A stretch of DNA of 64,000 bases, taken from assembly GCF_028372415.1 (NCBI RefSeq), contig NC_092875.1:148887356-148951355 (forward strand). Direction: 5' to 3'. This DNA comes from Notamacropus eugenii. Its lineage: Eukaryota > Chordata > Mammalia > Diprotodontia > Macropodidae. The notes beneath the pieces were generated by a model, which ran no database searches, was not told the DNA's origin, and worked only from the letters and a program-made list of their open reading frames with translations. Position numbers and translations under genes: made by a program. This document shows, piece by piece, positions 11,290-22,616 of the stretch. Numbering within the stretch: position 1 is the first letter of the stretch; every line of letters starts with the position of its first letter.

Positions 11290-12160
11290 GGGAGAGGGCA
11301 ATCTTCACCCAATCACAAAATCTTAGAGATAGAAGAACCTCAGAAACCATGTAATCATGCCCACACCTGAAAAAAATTCCCCTCTCCAACATATCTGACA
11401 ATTGGTAAAGCAGCATTTACTTGAAGAACTAGAATGTTCAGGGAACCTATGGCATCTCCTATGGCATTCTGTTATACTTTGGATAACTGTAATTGTAACA
11501 AAGAGTCTTTTTTTTTTTTTGTCTGTCTGATTGTTTTGTGCAATTCAAAGAATGTTGAATTTGGAAGTCAGGGGACTAGGTTCACATTCCAGCCCTTCCA
11601 CTTCCTAAGTATGTGACCTTGGGCAAGACACTTAACAATCTCTCCCATTCTCAGTTTCCTTGTCTATTAAATGAAGGAATTGATTTAATGAACTAGCTGA
11701 CCTTTAAAGTATCTTCTAACTCTAGATCCTATGACCATTTGTCAAGCCTAAATTTACCTTTCCATAGCTTCCACTCATTGCTACTAGCTCTTCTCTCTGG
11801 TGCCTAAAAAAAATGAATGTAAACTTTTTTCACTATGATTGCCATTCAGATATTCAAAGATGGCTGTTATGTCCCTGTGTTCTGTTCTTCAGACAAAATA
11901 TTCCAGTTGCTCTGATTCTCATATGGCATGAACTTGAGGTCCTTCACTATTATAGTCATCCTATTCTGGATATTCTTCATCAATGTCCTTCCTAAAATGT
12001 GATGCCCCCAAATGAAAACTATACTTCAGACCGGATCATAGCATAGATGAACACCATCACCTCCCCAGTTCTGGATATCATGCTTCTGTTGTTTAGTTTA
12101 AGATCCCATTAATTTTCTAGATGCCATATCACATTGTTGACAAATATTGAGCTCACAATC
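11290..12160 (-). repeat. CR1/L3 LINE fragments with a MIR between
   Basis: 11290-11420 ('atcacaaaatcttagagat', 'ctccaacatatctgacaa') and 11750-12160 ('cttccactcattgctactag', 'aaatgtgatgcccccaaatg') look like consecutive antisense parts of one L3 copy. A plus-strand MIR at 11545-11748 lies between them ('gtatgtgaccttgggcaag'). Confidence 0.55.
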
Positions 12161-12504
12161 TCCTAATAGATAAATCTCCTATATATAAAAAGGTCACTAG
12201 ATCTTTTTTCAGAAAACTGTTGCCCATTCATTCCACTCTCATCATTTACTTATGAAGCTGAATTTTATATAGGAGGTAACTGAGCAACAAACTTGAAATG
12301 GACATATCAAGGCACTGAACTTTATAAACAGAGGAAAGGACTTTAAGTAACCAGGACCTATGAGGTACCCCTTTGCCACATGAGTACCTTTGTACTTTAA
12401 GTTTGAGGACACTCTCACCAGGGATCTTGTGTGTCTGTAGGGATAAGAGGAAATGAAGCATGTCCCCTCAGTTTTGGGGGAATATTTATACCTACTATTC
12501 TTAG

Positions 12505-12825
12505 TATGTGTGTGTGTTCATCCTTCGTTGCCAAAGAAGACCATGTCATCAGAGAAATAATGACATGACTTGCACTTGACTTTGTTTTGAGTGAGGGAGG
12601 GCTGTGCAGGTCACCAGCCTCACTTCTCTTCCAGAGCCATCTGAATCTGGTGACCAGATATTCATCAGGATGACTGGAGATGACCCAGAATGAGGCAATT
12701 GGGGTTAAGTGACTTGACCAAGGTCACCCAGCTAGTGAGTGTCAAGTGTCTGAGGTGAGATTTGAACTCAGGCCCTCCTGACTCCTGCACTGGTGCTCTA
12801 TCCACTGCACCACCTAACTGCCCCA
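12505..12825 (-). mobile_element. RTE-tailed tRNA-derived SINE
   Basis: On the minus strand a MAR1-like tRNA head ('ggggcagttaggtggtgcag', B-box 'gagttcaaatc') is joined to an RTE-like 3' UTR ('gcctcattctgggtc', 'gaagtgaggctggtgacc', 'tttggcaacgaaggatg'). This matches the marsupial RTESINE type. Confidence 0.7.
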
Positions 12826-12859
12826 ATAGGGTGAGGAGCATAGTAAGGAAAAATAGGAA

Positions 12860-13050
12860 GGATAAAAATACACAAGTAACTGTAGCTTAGAACATGAACA
12901 GAATGGATTTACCCATAAAACAGAAACAGATAGCAGATACAAAATTTGAAATCAACAATATGTTGCTTTCAGAAAACATTGTAAAAATGAGAGATACACA
13001 CAAGGATAAAATAAAGGGGCAGAAGTAGAATTGTTATATAGGTTTTCTTG
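12860..13050 (+). mobile_element. Internal L1 ORF2 fragment
   Basis: Resembles the endonuclease-region coding text of marsupial L1: 'caacaatatgttgctttc', 'gagatacacacaaggataaa' and a GGGGCAGAAGTAGAATT block. It is not continuous with a 3' end. Confidence 0.5.
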
Positions 13051-13394
13051 AAATGGAATTTTTTTTTAAATATTGAATCCTTCTTATGGTCTACTGGGCA
13101 CATGTCAATTTTTTTTCTTTTCTTATTTTGTATTTGTATATCACCTTATTAAATACATTTTCTAAAAGTTTTTTGAGGATAATCAATAGAAGTACAGTGG
13201 TGGGAACTCATAAGCAACATTACTAAAAGTTGTAGCCCCTAAGGGTAACTCCTGGAAATCTTTGGGATATAGTATTCACCTCTTTTCTGGAGACCTGGTC
13301 CACCTGTGCAAGTTAGAGTTGGAGAAGTGGCCCTAGAGAGGGTGCTGTACATATCCACACTCTCAGCTGATAGAAGTATTATAGATGAATAAAA
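13051..13394. other. Unassigned stretch
   Basis: No repeat recognised. An open stretch at about 13280-13385 follows a T-rich acceptor-like site but lacks a good donor. Confidence 0.4.
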
Positions 13395-13555
13395 GAAACT
13401 GTAGTCATGAAATATTAGAGGTAGAAGGGACTTTAGAGAAGATAGATCTGCATCATAGGATTTAGGTAGGAAAATGATTTTGGAGATAATTTAATCCAGC
13501 CCATTCACTTTACAGATGAAGAAACTGAGGCCCCCAAAAGTTAAAATTCCTCTCC
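13395..13555 (-). repeat. THER/MIR3-type CORE-SINE
   Basis: Contains 'gaggtagaagggactttaga' and 'cagatgaagaaactgaggcc'. Confidence 0.6.
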
Positions 13556-14006
13556 TAGCATCATTGGTTTTTGTTCTCCAAATGTAGTCCTGTTCATGTG
13601 TCAGTGATGGTTAGAAATATTTGTATGGCTCACTGGATTTACAGCTTTCTGATCCCATTAGGAAAAAGACCAATAGGGTACCTAATGGAAGCCTTGGAGG
13701 GCCAGTGAGACCTCTCATTTTCTTGCTAAGTAGAATGGAATTTTTCTTTGATAGAGCTACATGTGATGCCTGATCAAAATGCATGAAAGTAAATATAGCC
13801 AACTAAGCTTGTGTATTAACTCTTTATAATTGAATGAATTAATTTCAGTGAATAAGATATAATAACAGTTTTTCATTTTCTCCCTTCAGGTCCCCATCTG
13901 GATTCTTTGTCCATTCATTATCCTTCATTTTTTCTCTTATGTGGTTGTAGTTAGTATGTACTATATTTTCTATTTCTATTTTTCTCAGTAGGCAATATTT
14001 TATAAG

Positions 14007-14875
14007 GGGGCAGCTAGGTGGCACAGTGGATAGAGTGCTGGGCCTTGAATCAGGAAGATTCATCTTCCTGAATTTGAATCTGGTCTCAGTGACTAGCTGT
14101 GTGATCCGCACCAAGTCACTTAACCCTGTTTTCCTCAGTTTACTCATCTGTAAATGAACTGGAGAAGGAAATGGAAAACCATTCCAGTATCTTTGCCAAG
14201 AAAACCCAAATGGGATCATGAAGAGTCAGACATGACTTGTTGGGATTGGAAGCTCAATTCCGTGTGGACAGTCTCGGGCGGGTAAAAGTGGGACTTCTAA
14301 ATCTTAGAGTCTTACGAGGCCCTCCATGAACAGTGGGGATTCGAGAAGGTCAGACTGAGCTAGCTCGGCTAGCTCGGGTATTTCCGCCTCTCCCCGGGAG
14401 ATACGTGATGGGTGGAGTCTCCCTGCCCTCGAGATTGTCCCGGATTGGAGCACACCTAGTTACCTAACAGCACGGTATTGAGATGCAAACTGTGTGGCTG
14501 AAGGTTAAGTAGGATTGAGGAAGCCTGAAAGCTCTCTTAGCACGTGTGGAGCCAAGAGGACAGTAGGCTCCGCTCCTCTTCTTTCCTCTCTCCCCTCCCC
14601 CTCTCTCCCCGCTTGTACTTCTATTTCCAAGCCCTTAAGATCCTAGCCTCCTTAGGAAATCTCCCCCTTTTCCTCCTAAGGAAGAACCCCCTGCACTTGT
14701 AACTAGACCCTGTAATAAAGCTCAACCCTTGTTCGACTCTGGAACGTCCTTTCTCTCATATGCGCATCTGGCGTGGCCAGCCGAAGACCTCGGGAGGTGA
14801 GGTAAGAAAGACTCGGGTAGCCCACACAGGCCTCTAGGCCTGGCAATGACTGAAATGACTGAACAACAGCAACAC
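14007..14875 (+). mobile_element. MAR1-type SINE, interrupted by a solo LTR
   Basis: SINE sequence occupies 14007-14237 (head and body) and 14846-14875 (tail, 'ctgaaatgactgaacaacag'). The whole is flanked by an 11-base duplication, ATATTTTATAA, at 13995-14005 and 14876-14886, so the SINE inserted into the L1-like sequence first. It has a good B-box ('tgaatttgaatctgg', degenerate) and a conserved 'ggagaaggaaatgg' body. Confidence 0.85.
14238..14845 (+). mobile_element. Solo LTR of an endogenous retrovirus
   Basis: A 608-bp solo LTR begins TGTTGGG and ends TGGCA. It is flanked by a perfect 6-base duplication, ATGACT (14232-14237 and 14846-14851), which suits a class II (ERVK-like) integrase. 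A polyadenylation signal AATAAA lies at 14714-14719. It is notably CpG-rich against its surroundings. No internal viral region remains, so it is a recombined fossil. The perfect duplication and retained CpGs suggest it is the youngest element in this stack. Confidence 0.85.
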
Positions 14876-15479
14876 ATATTTTATAAAGATATGTCCATAT
14901 TTCTTTTTATTCTTTGTTTGCCAGTCTCAATTGTGATACAACATTCTATCACATTCATGTATCACAATTCATTTAAATATTCCTTTATGCCTGGACAATT
15001 AGGTCATTTCCAGTTTTTTGCATTATATATGGCATATAATGTTATTATATAAATCTTTGAACAGGTAGCTTTGTTTGCTTGTGATAACACTTTTAGGGTA
15101 TATTCCCAACAAGTGGACTATGGGATAAAAGAGTATGATTATTTTTGTAATTTTTAATATATACTATCCTGTTGCTTTCCAGAGAACTTCTCAAAGTCTG
15201 CAAATCCACTAACAATAAATTGGTGTATCTATTCTTCCATATCTCTATGTGGAGGGGTTGAGTTTCATTGCTTTTAATTATTTTTGTCAGTTGTTTGTAT
15301 TTTGTGTTTCTTTGATTATTAGTTGTCATCAAATAGTCTTTTGATTAGATGACAGTCAGTAAAAAGAAAGTAAGAAACCAGCTATGTTTTCAGTGAGTTC
15401 ACTTGCAACTTGAGTTGAAAGGATCTCTAAGACCATTCTATATTTTTGAAAGTATAGATCAGTTAAGGAAAGCAAGTGA

Positions 15480-15668
15480 TAAGCAATGATAGATAAAATC
15501 TACATAGTACTTTACAAGGCACTTTCTCAACAATATCCCTGTGGAAGAAGTACAGGTATTTTAATCCTCATTTTATAGATGTGGAAACTGAGGTTGACAC
15601 TTAGTCAAGTAAATATAACTAGTAAGTAAGAGAGTCAGGACTCAAACCCAGATATTCTGTCTGGGTTT
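15480..15668 (-). repeat. MIR SINE, antisense
   Basis: Contains 'cctcattttatagatgtgg', 'aaactgaggttgacac' and 'aggactcaaacccag'. Its outer edge carries the L1 target duplication. Confidence 0.6.
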
Positions 15669-15683
15669 GAAAATCTGTACTCA

Positions 15684-16937
15684 GTAAATTAGGGGAGTAT
15701 AGAATAGTTTACCTGTCAGATCTTTAGATAAGGGAAGAATTTATCATTAAACAAGATAAAAAGCACTACAGGATGTAAAATGGATAATTTTGATTACATT
15801 AAATTAAAAAGATTTTCACAAGCAAAACCAATGCAGTCAAGATTAGAAGGAAAGATGAAAACTGGGAAAAGTTTTTACAGCAAGTTTCTCTGTTAAAAAC
15901 CTCATTTCTGAAATATATAGAAGACTGCATCAAATTTCTAAGACTACAAGCCATTCTTCAATTGACAAATGGTCAAAGTATACGAACAGGAAATTTTCAG
16001 AGAAAGAAATCAAAGCTATCTATAGTCATATGAAAAAATGCTGTAAATCATTTGATTAGAGAAATGCAAAATAAAACATCTCTGAGATACCACCTCAAAT
16101 CCATCAAACTGACTAATGACAAGAAAATGACAAATATTGGAGGGGATGTGAAAAAATCAAGACACTAATGCCCTGTTGGTAGAATTGTGAACTGGTCCAA
16201 CCATCCTGGAGAGCAATTTGGAACTATGCCCAAAAGGCTATAAAATTATGTATACCTTTTGATCCAGAAACTACTAAGCCTGTATACCAAAGAGATTAAA
16301 AAAGGGGGTGCAGGAAACATATTAACATATTTACATATTTATACAACATATTTATAGTAGCTCTTTTTGTGGTGGCAAAGAATTAGAAATTGAGTGGATG
16401 CCCATTAATAGGGGAATGGTTGAACAAGTTGTGGTATATGATTGTAATGGAATATTATTGTGTTATAAGAAATTATAAGCAGGATACTTTCGGAAAAAAA
16501 ACTGGAAGCACTTACATGAACTGATGCAAAGTGAAGTGAGTAAAACCAGGAGAACACTGTACATAGTAACAGCTATGTTGTATGATGAAGAACTGTGACT
16601 GACTTAACTAGTCTGAGCGGTGATCTAAGACAATTCCAAAGGACTCATGATGAAGTACATTATCCACCTCCAGAGAAAGAACTGATGGAGGCTGAATGCA
16701 GATAGAAACATACTGTTTTTCCACCTTTTTTACTTTTTTTTGTCTGTGTTTTCTTTTGCAACATGGTTGGTTTGGAAATATGTTTTGCATGTCTACACAT
16801 GTAAAACCTATATGAAATTACTTGCTGCCTCAGGGAGGGGGGGAGAGGAGGAAGGGAGATAATTTGGAATTCAAAATTTTTAAAAATGTTAAAAATTTTT
16901 ATGTGTAGTTGAAAAAATAAAATAATGGAAGAGAAAA
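15684..16937 (+). mobile_element. 5'-truncated L1 LINE with target duplication
   Basis: A 1254-bp L1 3' end: the last part of ORF2 (codons recoverable but with stops), then the 3' UTR and an A-rich tail. It is flanked by a 14-base duplication, AAAATCTGTACTCA, at 15670-15683 and 16938-16951. Key text: 'gatgtaaaatggataatttt', 'ggagagcaatttggaacta' and 'gatgcccattaatagggga'. This is the best L1 copy in the window and the reference for the other fragments. Confidence 0.9.
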
Positions 16938-16951
16938 AAAATCTGTACTCA

Positions 16952-17640
16952 TTAATAGATAGGGAAGGGTTATAGTTAGGTAGAGGGGTGGTCTGGAAAA
17001 TTTACGGGAGTAACAACCAAAGAAGAAAGAAACATGACTAGAATATTATTACTTTTAAGTTTATTTTATTAGCATTGATATTATGTTCTCTGAGAAGAGC
17101 ACAAGACATCACTAGTGTCCCAGTTCATTCCACCCCCTGGTATGGACTAAGAGATGGGTGGAGTATCTAGAACCAAACTTGGATCTGGACAGGAAATCTC
17201 CCAAATTAGTGATGGAAGCAGGGAAGCATAAGTGAGAGATAACAGAAAGGAAATGGATTTGGGACATTACCCAATTTAGGACAGGTTCCTTTCCCTGAAC
17301 TCAGTCCTGAGGGAAGAAAGGGGAAATCCATATACATTGTGCCAAGAGGAGTGGACCAGGAATGTCTCCTGGTTCTCTAGAAACAGGAACCATGGGGAGA
17401 CAACAGTGTCATAAGGAAGTTTATGGAAGATATTGTTTATTCAAAGATTTCTGTGAACATCTGTTCTTCAAACTTGCCTTACTCATGCAGAGATAATGGA
17501 ACTTAGTTGTCACTGACAACAAAAGAGTTTATTTAACTAGAAAAAAAGCCTTTCTATCAGTTTCATAAGCCATTTTCTTATTTTGGTCTTTTTCTGACTG
17601 CATTTCATGAATAAATTTTGAGTATCACATATAAAGTTCC
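16952..17640. other. Unassigned stretch
   Basis: No repeat or convincing exon recognised. Confidence 0.45.
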
Positions 17641-17642
17641 TG

Positions 17643-17880
17643 GGGCAGCTAGATGGTGCAGTGGATAGTGTTGGGTCTGGTGTCAGAAAGACTCTTTTTC
17701 CTGACTTCAAATCTGGCCTCAGACACTTATTAGCTGGGTGACCCTCAGCTTACCCTGTTTGCCTCAGTTTTCTCATCTTTAAAATGAGTTGGAGAAGGAA
17801 ATGACAAACCACTTTAGTATCTTTGCTAAGAAAACCCCATATGGGGTCACAAAGAGTCAGACATGACTAAGCAACAACAT
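17643..17880 (+). mobile_element. MAR1-type SINE
   Basis: Starts 'ggggcagctagatggtgcag', has the body 'gttggagaaggaaatgac' and the tail 'gacatgactaagcaacaac'. Confidence 0.85.
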
Positions 17881-18572
17881 CTTATTAAATTTGTTTTAAA
17901 TCTTGCTTTATTAAGATAAATGGCATATCTGTCAAACTCTCAAATATCATCCAAATGAGAAGACATTGTTACAAACTTCCAAAGTCCTCTGTCTAGTAGC
18001 CATGAGGAATAACTGCTCCTTAGCAAACGTTGAGGCAAGTAAACCACACAGATCTGTGATTTCTGGGCCTTTGCGTTTTTAGAATATAGATCAAAGGAGG
18101 AATGCTGCATTTAAAATAATGTGATGTCATCATCATATTCTGTGGTTTTAATTCCAATCTATACTTAACTATAGATAAAAGTTTTATGTTTCACTGATTT
18201 TTCTATCAGACTTTGACATATGAGTAATGTACCAGGTCCACTGAGCTAATGAAATTACTTTAACCAGTGATTCTGTTGCTGTGGTGAGGGATGGCCAAAA
18301 ATGTCACTAATGAGACTTGCCTAATTCCAAGACTCTCTGTCCTATACGCTATATTTCCAGAGGTGGTCTACCTCAACCAAATATTTCTTCTTCCCACAAA
18401 AGTCTCAAAAGTTGTGAGGCAAACACACAATTGCTATGATACAAGTCTATTCACAGTGTCAAGGTTAAAACCAATTAGAACAAAACAGAGAGAATTCATC
18501 CTGTTGCCTACACTTCTCTTAAGCGGAAGCTTCTACCTCAATTACTGGGGAAGGGAAGGGAGAGAAGGGAAG

Positions 18573-18820
18573 ATGCATTTATATATTGCCAGGCACCATG
18601 CTAAGTGCTTTTTACAAGTATTATCTCATTTGGTCCTCACAACAACTCTGAGAGGTAGGTGCTATTATTATTCTCATTTTACGGTTGAGAAAACCAAGGT
18701 AGACAGAGGTTAAGTATCTTGCATTGGGTCACACAACTAGTGAGAGTTGAGGCCAAATTTAAACTCAGGGCTTCCTGACTCCTGGCCCAGCATCCTCTAC
18801 TCATTGAGCCACTACTATCC
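18573..18820 (-). repeat. CORE-SINE, antisense
   Basis: Contains 'tatctcatttggtcctcac', 'gaggttaagtatcttgc', 'gtcacacaactagtgag' and the 3' head complement 'tactcattgagccac'. Confidence 0.65.
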
Positions 18821-18853
18821 TTATTATACTAGTAGCATCTATCTTACACCCAG

Positions 18854-18990
18854 ACTTGCTGAGGGACTCCATCAGGGAAGACATCTGGCCAGAGAGGGCT
18901 TAGTTAATTCAGTCTATAGTGACAATTCCAACAATGAATTTATTGATGGAATGGAAGACACCAGCAGGCAGGGGGATCTTACCAATGATG
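18854..18990 (+). CDS. Candidate penultimate exon, unknown protein
   Basis: A 137-bp segment lies between an acceptor (ATCTTACACCCAG|A) and a consensus donor (GATG|GTAAGTAA). It is open in one frame through both splice sites: one base completes an incoming codon, then 45 codons, then one base is left over (phase 1). The peptide is polar and acidic (REGLVNSVYSDNSNNEFIDG, then MEDTSRQGDLTND). The next candidate exon at 19868 supplies exactly the two bases needed, giving GCA (Ala) across the junction. No repeat underlies it. I do not recognise the protein; the composition suggests a disordered tail. Expression and homology are not visible from sequence alone. Confidence 0.45.
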
Positions 18991-19111
18991 GTAAGTAACC
19001 ATAATTCCTCTGTTTGCTAATAGGAATGTCTTCGTATATTCCTCTGGTACATAAATGTTTCTGTTCAGTGTGAAATAACCAGTGTTTTGTGTTGTAGAAC
19101 ATTCATAAGAA

Positions 19112-19515
19112 AGCACTGTGGTATAGTACAAAGAATTATAGAGTCCAAAGACCTAAATTTCAATCTTGGTTGTAACATTTATCAGCTTTGTGACTTTGGG
19201 CAAGTCTTAGCAGCTCAATATCATCACCTGTAAAATGAGTATGATAATATGCTACTCATATCTTATAGGACCATTGTGAGGGAAACGCTTTGTAATACTT
19301 AATAAATTATATAAGCATGAGTTGTTATTTAACAATTTTAAACTATCTGCTTTGTGCAGAGTAGTATTCAAAATTGTATAGCCTTGATTTACTCATCTGT
19401 AAATTGTATATAGCAATGTACTGCTCATATGTCATAGAGCTGTTTTGAGTGAAGTGTTTGGCAAAGGTTAATACATCATATGAGTTATTATTCAATAAAC
19501 AATTTAAAAATATCT
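19112..19515 (+). repeat. MIR SINE with an imperfect 169-bp tandem copy
   Basis: 19112-19330 reads as a plus-strand MIR ('ctttgtgactttgggcaag', 'cacctgtaaaatgag'). From 'tgtaaa' at 19229 the text recurs from 19398 with a 169-bp period, including the non-MIR flank ('aactatctgctttgtgcag' against 'aaatatctactgtgtacag'). An old local duplication is likely. Confidence 0.55.
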
Positions 19516-19619
19516 ACTGTGTACAGAACAATATTTTATGTGTTGGGAAGAGATATAAAGTTTAGGTAAGAGAGGATTCCTTCTCTCATGGGACCTCTAG
19601 TCTCATGGAAGGATGAGAG

Positions 19620-19770
19620 AAAGGACACTGGTGTTCACATTCTGCTTTTGTCACTTAATAATTGTATGACCTTGGGCAAATCATTTCTCTTCCTTGGGCC
19701 TCAGTTTTCCCAAAGCCTCCTTAGGATCCCTAGAATTCCATCTAGCTCTGAATCTATGAACCCATGCCTT
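19620..19770 (+). repeat. MIR SINE
   Basis: Contains 'ttgtatgaccttgggcaaat', 'gggcctcagttttcc' and 'agctctgaatctatgaa'. Confidence 0.65.
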
Positions 19771-19867
19771 GCAAACAGAGATAATTCTCAGCAATGGAAT
19801 GTTTAGCACATACATTGCTCAGATAATACAACAATCATCTCATGTAATTTAATGGACCTTCCTACAG

Positions 19868-20169
19868 CACTGAAATTACCAAAATTGGGAGTCAGAGACA
19901 AGACTTTACCTGCTTCAAGAAAGCAAAGTGTTTTAGTTCAGAGTAATGGCATTGATTCAGTAGAGTTTCAGAGCTATTCTGGAAAACCTTTAGACTCAGG
20001 TCTTCCCAAAGACAACAGATGCATGTCTAGCGTTCATAGCTCACAGAGCAGGCCAGTGGATTGTGAGAAGGACAGGCTTCACCCTCTTGTCACTGCAGAG
20101 AAAAAGTTTTACCCCTTGCATGGAGAGCAGTGGTCTTATAATTTGCATCAATTCCAGACCAAAAAGTAG
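19868..20169 (+). CDS. Candidate terminal coding exon, unknown protein
   Basis: An acceptor (CCTTCCTACAG|CA) opens a frame of about 100 codons ending in TAG at 20167-20169, in DNA with no recognisable repeat. The frame continues that of the exon at 18854-18990 without a break. The peptide is serine- and lysine-rich (LKLPKLGVRDKTLPASRKQ at the start; EQWSYNLHQFQTKK at the end), without obvious domains, cysteine pattern or membrane segment. No clear polyadenylation signal is seen before the L1 that begins near 20329. Its upstream gene structure is unresolved. I found no family match from memory; it could be a lineage-specific or fast-evolving tail, or an old pseudo-exon. Confidence 0.45.
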
Positions 20170-20328
20170 GGATATGTGGGTGTATGGGGTAATCCACTGT
20201 AGTGAAAAGCCTCTTTTCCCCTTTGTGTCTAGGGTAGCTGGAGGCAAGGAAGGTGGGCTGTGACAAAAAATCTCAGGCTAGAATTGTAGACCTGTGAGGG
20301 ACTATAAAAATCCATGACTGATATAGGA

Positions 20329-21070
20329 GGTGAAGTTTTTTTTTTTTTTAATAGTACTTCATTTTTTTCCAATTATATGTAAAGACAATTTTTAACATTC
20401 ATTTAAAAAACTGAGTTCCAAATTTTCTCCTTCTCTCCTTCCTCTCTCCCCTCCCTAAGGTGGTAAGCAATTTTATATAGATTATATATGTACAATCATG
20501 TGAAACATATTTCCATATTAGTCATGTCGTGAAAAAACAGACCAAAAGGAAAAAAAACACAAGCACACAAAAAATAAAGTGAAAATAGTATGCTTCAATC
20601 AGAATTCAGACTCCATCAGGTCTTTCTCTGGAAGCCAATAACATTTTCCATCATGAGTCTTTTGGGATTGACTTGGATCACTGTATTGCTGAGAAGAGTT
20701 AAGTCTATCATAGTTGATCATTACACAATGTTGCTGTTACTGTGTACAATGTTCTCTTGGTTCTGCCCACTTCACTTAGCAACAGTTCATGTAAGTCTTT
20801 CCAGGTTTTTTTGAAATTTGTCTGCTTATCATTCCTATAGTACAATGGTATTTCATTACATTCATTTGCCACAACTTGTTCAGCCATTCCCCAGTTGATG
20901 GGCATCCCCTCAATTACCAATTTTTTACCACCACAAAAAGTGTTGCTATAAATATTTTTGTACATGTTGATCCTTTTCCCTTTTTAATGATCTGTTTGGA
21001 ATACAGAACTAATAGTGATATTGTTGAATCAAAGGGTATGCGCAGTTTGATTGACTTTTGGGCATAGTTA
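20329..21070 (-). mobile_element. L1 LINE 3' end, antisense
   Basis: Starts with a poly(T) run and follows the reverse of the L1 3' end: 'ctttctctggaagccaat', 'gttctgcccacttcactta', 'ttccccagttgatgggcat' and 'ccaccacaaaaagtgttgct'. Confidence 0.85.
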
Positions 21071-21114
21071 GGAGGTGGAATTGTGAAGGAACTTGTGGCC
21101 TTTAGAGATCTGGT

Positions 21115-21420
21115 GGCAGGGAAAAGAGGGAGGAAGGGGAAGGACAAGGGTGGGAGGGAAAGGAAAGAGAGAGAAGCAAGAAAGGAGAGTCAGAGGATAA
21201 TTGAGGGTAGAGTAAGAGAGAAGAGAAAAGGAAGGAAGAGAGAGAAGAAAGGAAAGGGAGGAAAGAAAGGAAGGGGAAAGGGAGAAGTGTGGGAAGAGGA
21301 GATAAGAAGGGGAGAATAAAGAGAGGGGGAGAATAAAGGAGAAGGGGAGAAGAAAAGAAGAAGGGGAGAAAGGCATAGAGGGAGGGAAGAAGGGTAGATA
21401 TCCAGAGAAATTGTAGGTGA
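21115..21420. repeat. Purine-rich (GGA/GAA) low-complexity tract
   Basis: About 300 bases almost wholly A and G on the plus strand, with few pyrimidines. Long open frames here (both strands) are products of composition, not genes. Confidence 0.9.
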
Positions 21421-21711
21421 GAGAAAAACCTAGGAGATGCTGATTATATTCCTCAAGGGAACACAATAATATACTGAGTTCCCAGAACCACAGCAGGAAA
21501 TGTCTGTGGGTAGGATCTAGGAATAACTATGAAGAGTGTACTTTCAATTTAAGGCCCAGAGGATGGGACTAGGTCCCAGAGGAAAAAGGACCCAGCTTCT
21601 CCAGGGACATCAGAAACTGAAAAGAGAGAGCTCAGTCTAGGATAGATCTTTCATGGGAATAGAAGAACTGTTTTAGAGATATTCTAATTAAATTCAGAAA
21701 GGTGAGCGTGT

Positions 21712-22616
21712 GTCAATCAAACAGCCAACTAAAATTTATTAAGCACTTGCTATGTGCCAAGCACTGTGTTAAGTGCTGGAGATACAAAGAAAGGCAAAAG
21801 ACAATTCTTCTTCAGGGATTCATAGCATGCAAAGAGCTACATATAAAGAGGATATATACAGGATAAATTGGAGATAGTCTCAGAGGGAAGGCATTAAGAT
21901 TAAGGAAGACTAGAATAAATTTCTTGTTGAACATAGGATGTCAGCTGAGATTTAAAGGAAGGCAGGAGAGCCAAGAGGTAGAGACAGAAAAGGAAAGTGT
22001 TCCAGTCACAGGGGCAGTCAGTGAAAATAATCAGAGTCAGGAGATGTAGAGTCTTATTCCAGGAACAGCAATAAGACCATTATCACTGGATCACAGAGTA
22101 TGGGGGTGAGTTAGGAAGAGGCCAGGTTACTGGAGGCTTTACAAGCCAAAGATAGGATTTTATCTTTGTTCTTGGAGGCAATAGGGAGCAATTGGAGTTG
22201 ATTGAATAGGACAGTTGATGTGGTCAGACTTTCACTTTAGGAAGATTAATTTGACAGCTAAGTGGAGGATGGACAAGAGTGCGGAGAGACCTGAGGTAGG
22301 GGACCAAGCAGAAGATCTATAGCAATAGTTTAGGCATAAGGTGAACAGGGTGGTGGCTGTGTCAAAGAAGAGGACAAGGATCCTATAGGAGATATCGTAA
22401 ACGTAGAAACAATAGCACTTGGCAACTGATTGGATATGGGAGTTGAGAGAGAATGATGGGTCAAAGATGACAGCAAGGTTGTGAGCCTATGTGACTGGGA
22501 AGATGGTGGTTCCTACCACAGTAACAGAAATTAGGAAGAGGGAAGGATTTGGGGGAAAATAGAACAAGTTCACTTTTTGACATGTGTGTTTGTGGCTAAC
22601 ATTTACTTGATAAAGG
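21712..22616 (-). repeat. L2 LINE, long antisense copy
   Basis: Begins at the L2 3' terminus ('aaaatttattaagcacttgc') and extends about 0.9 kb into L2 coding sequence ('gcaatagggagcaattgg', 'ggtggtggctgtgtcaaag', 'gtgagcctatgtgactggg'). Confidence 0.75.

Larger units (their letters stand above)
13850..15365 (-). mobile_element. L1-like (possibly HAL1) fragment, interrupted
   Basis: 13850-13994 and 14887-15365 are two parts of one minus-strand LINE-like sequence. The second part matches the complement of L1 3' sequence in motif order ('tatcacattcatgtatcac', 'ggtcatttccagttttttgc', 'cccaacaagtggactatggg'). The split was made by the MAR1 SINE at 14007-14875, shown by its target duplication. Confidence 0.55.

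Noticed and set aside
13845-14219. 124-codon frame on the minus strand
   Set aside because: It is the antisense of the MAR1 SINE and flanking LINE.
18291-18560. About 90 open codons starting MAKNVTNETC
   Set aside because: No splice sites or start context support it, and it runs into a SINE. The length is within chance over a window of this size.
21068-21466. 132-codon serine/proline-rich frame on the minus strand and a lysine/glutamate-rich one on the plus strand
   Set aside because: Both are translations of one purine/pyrimidine tract.
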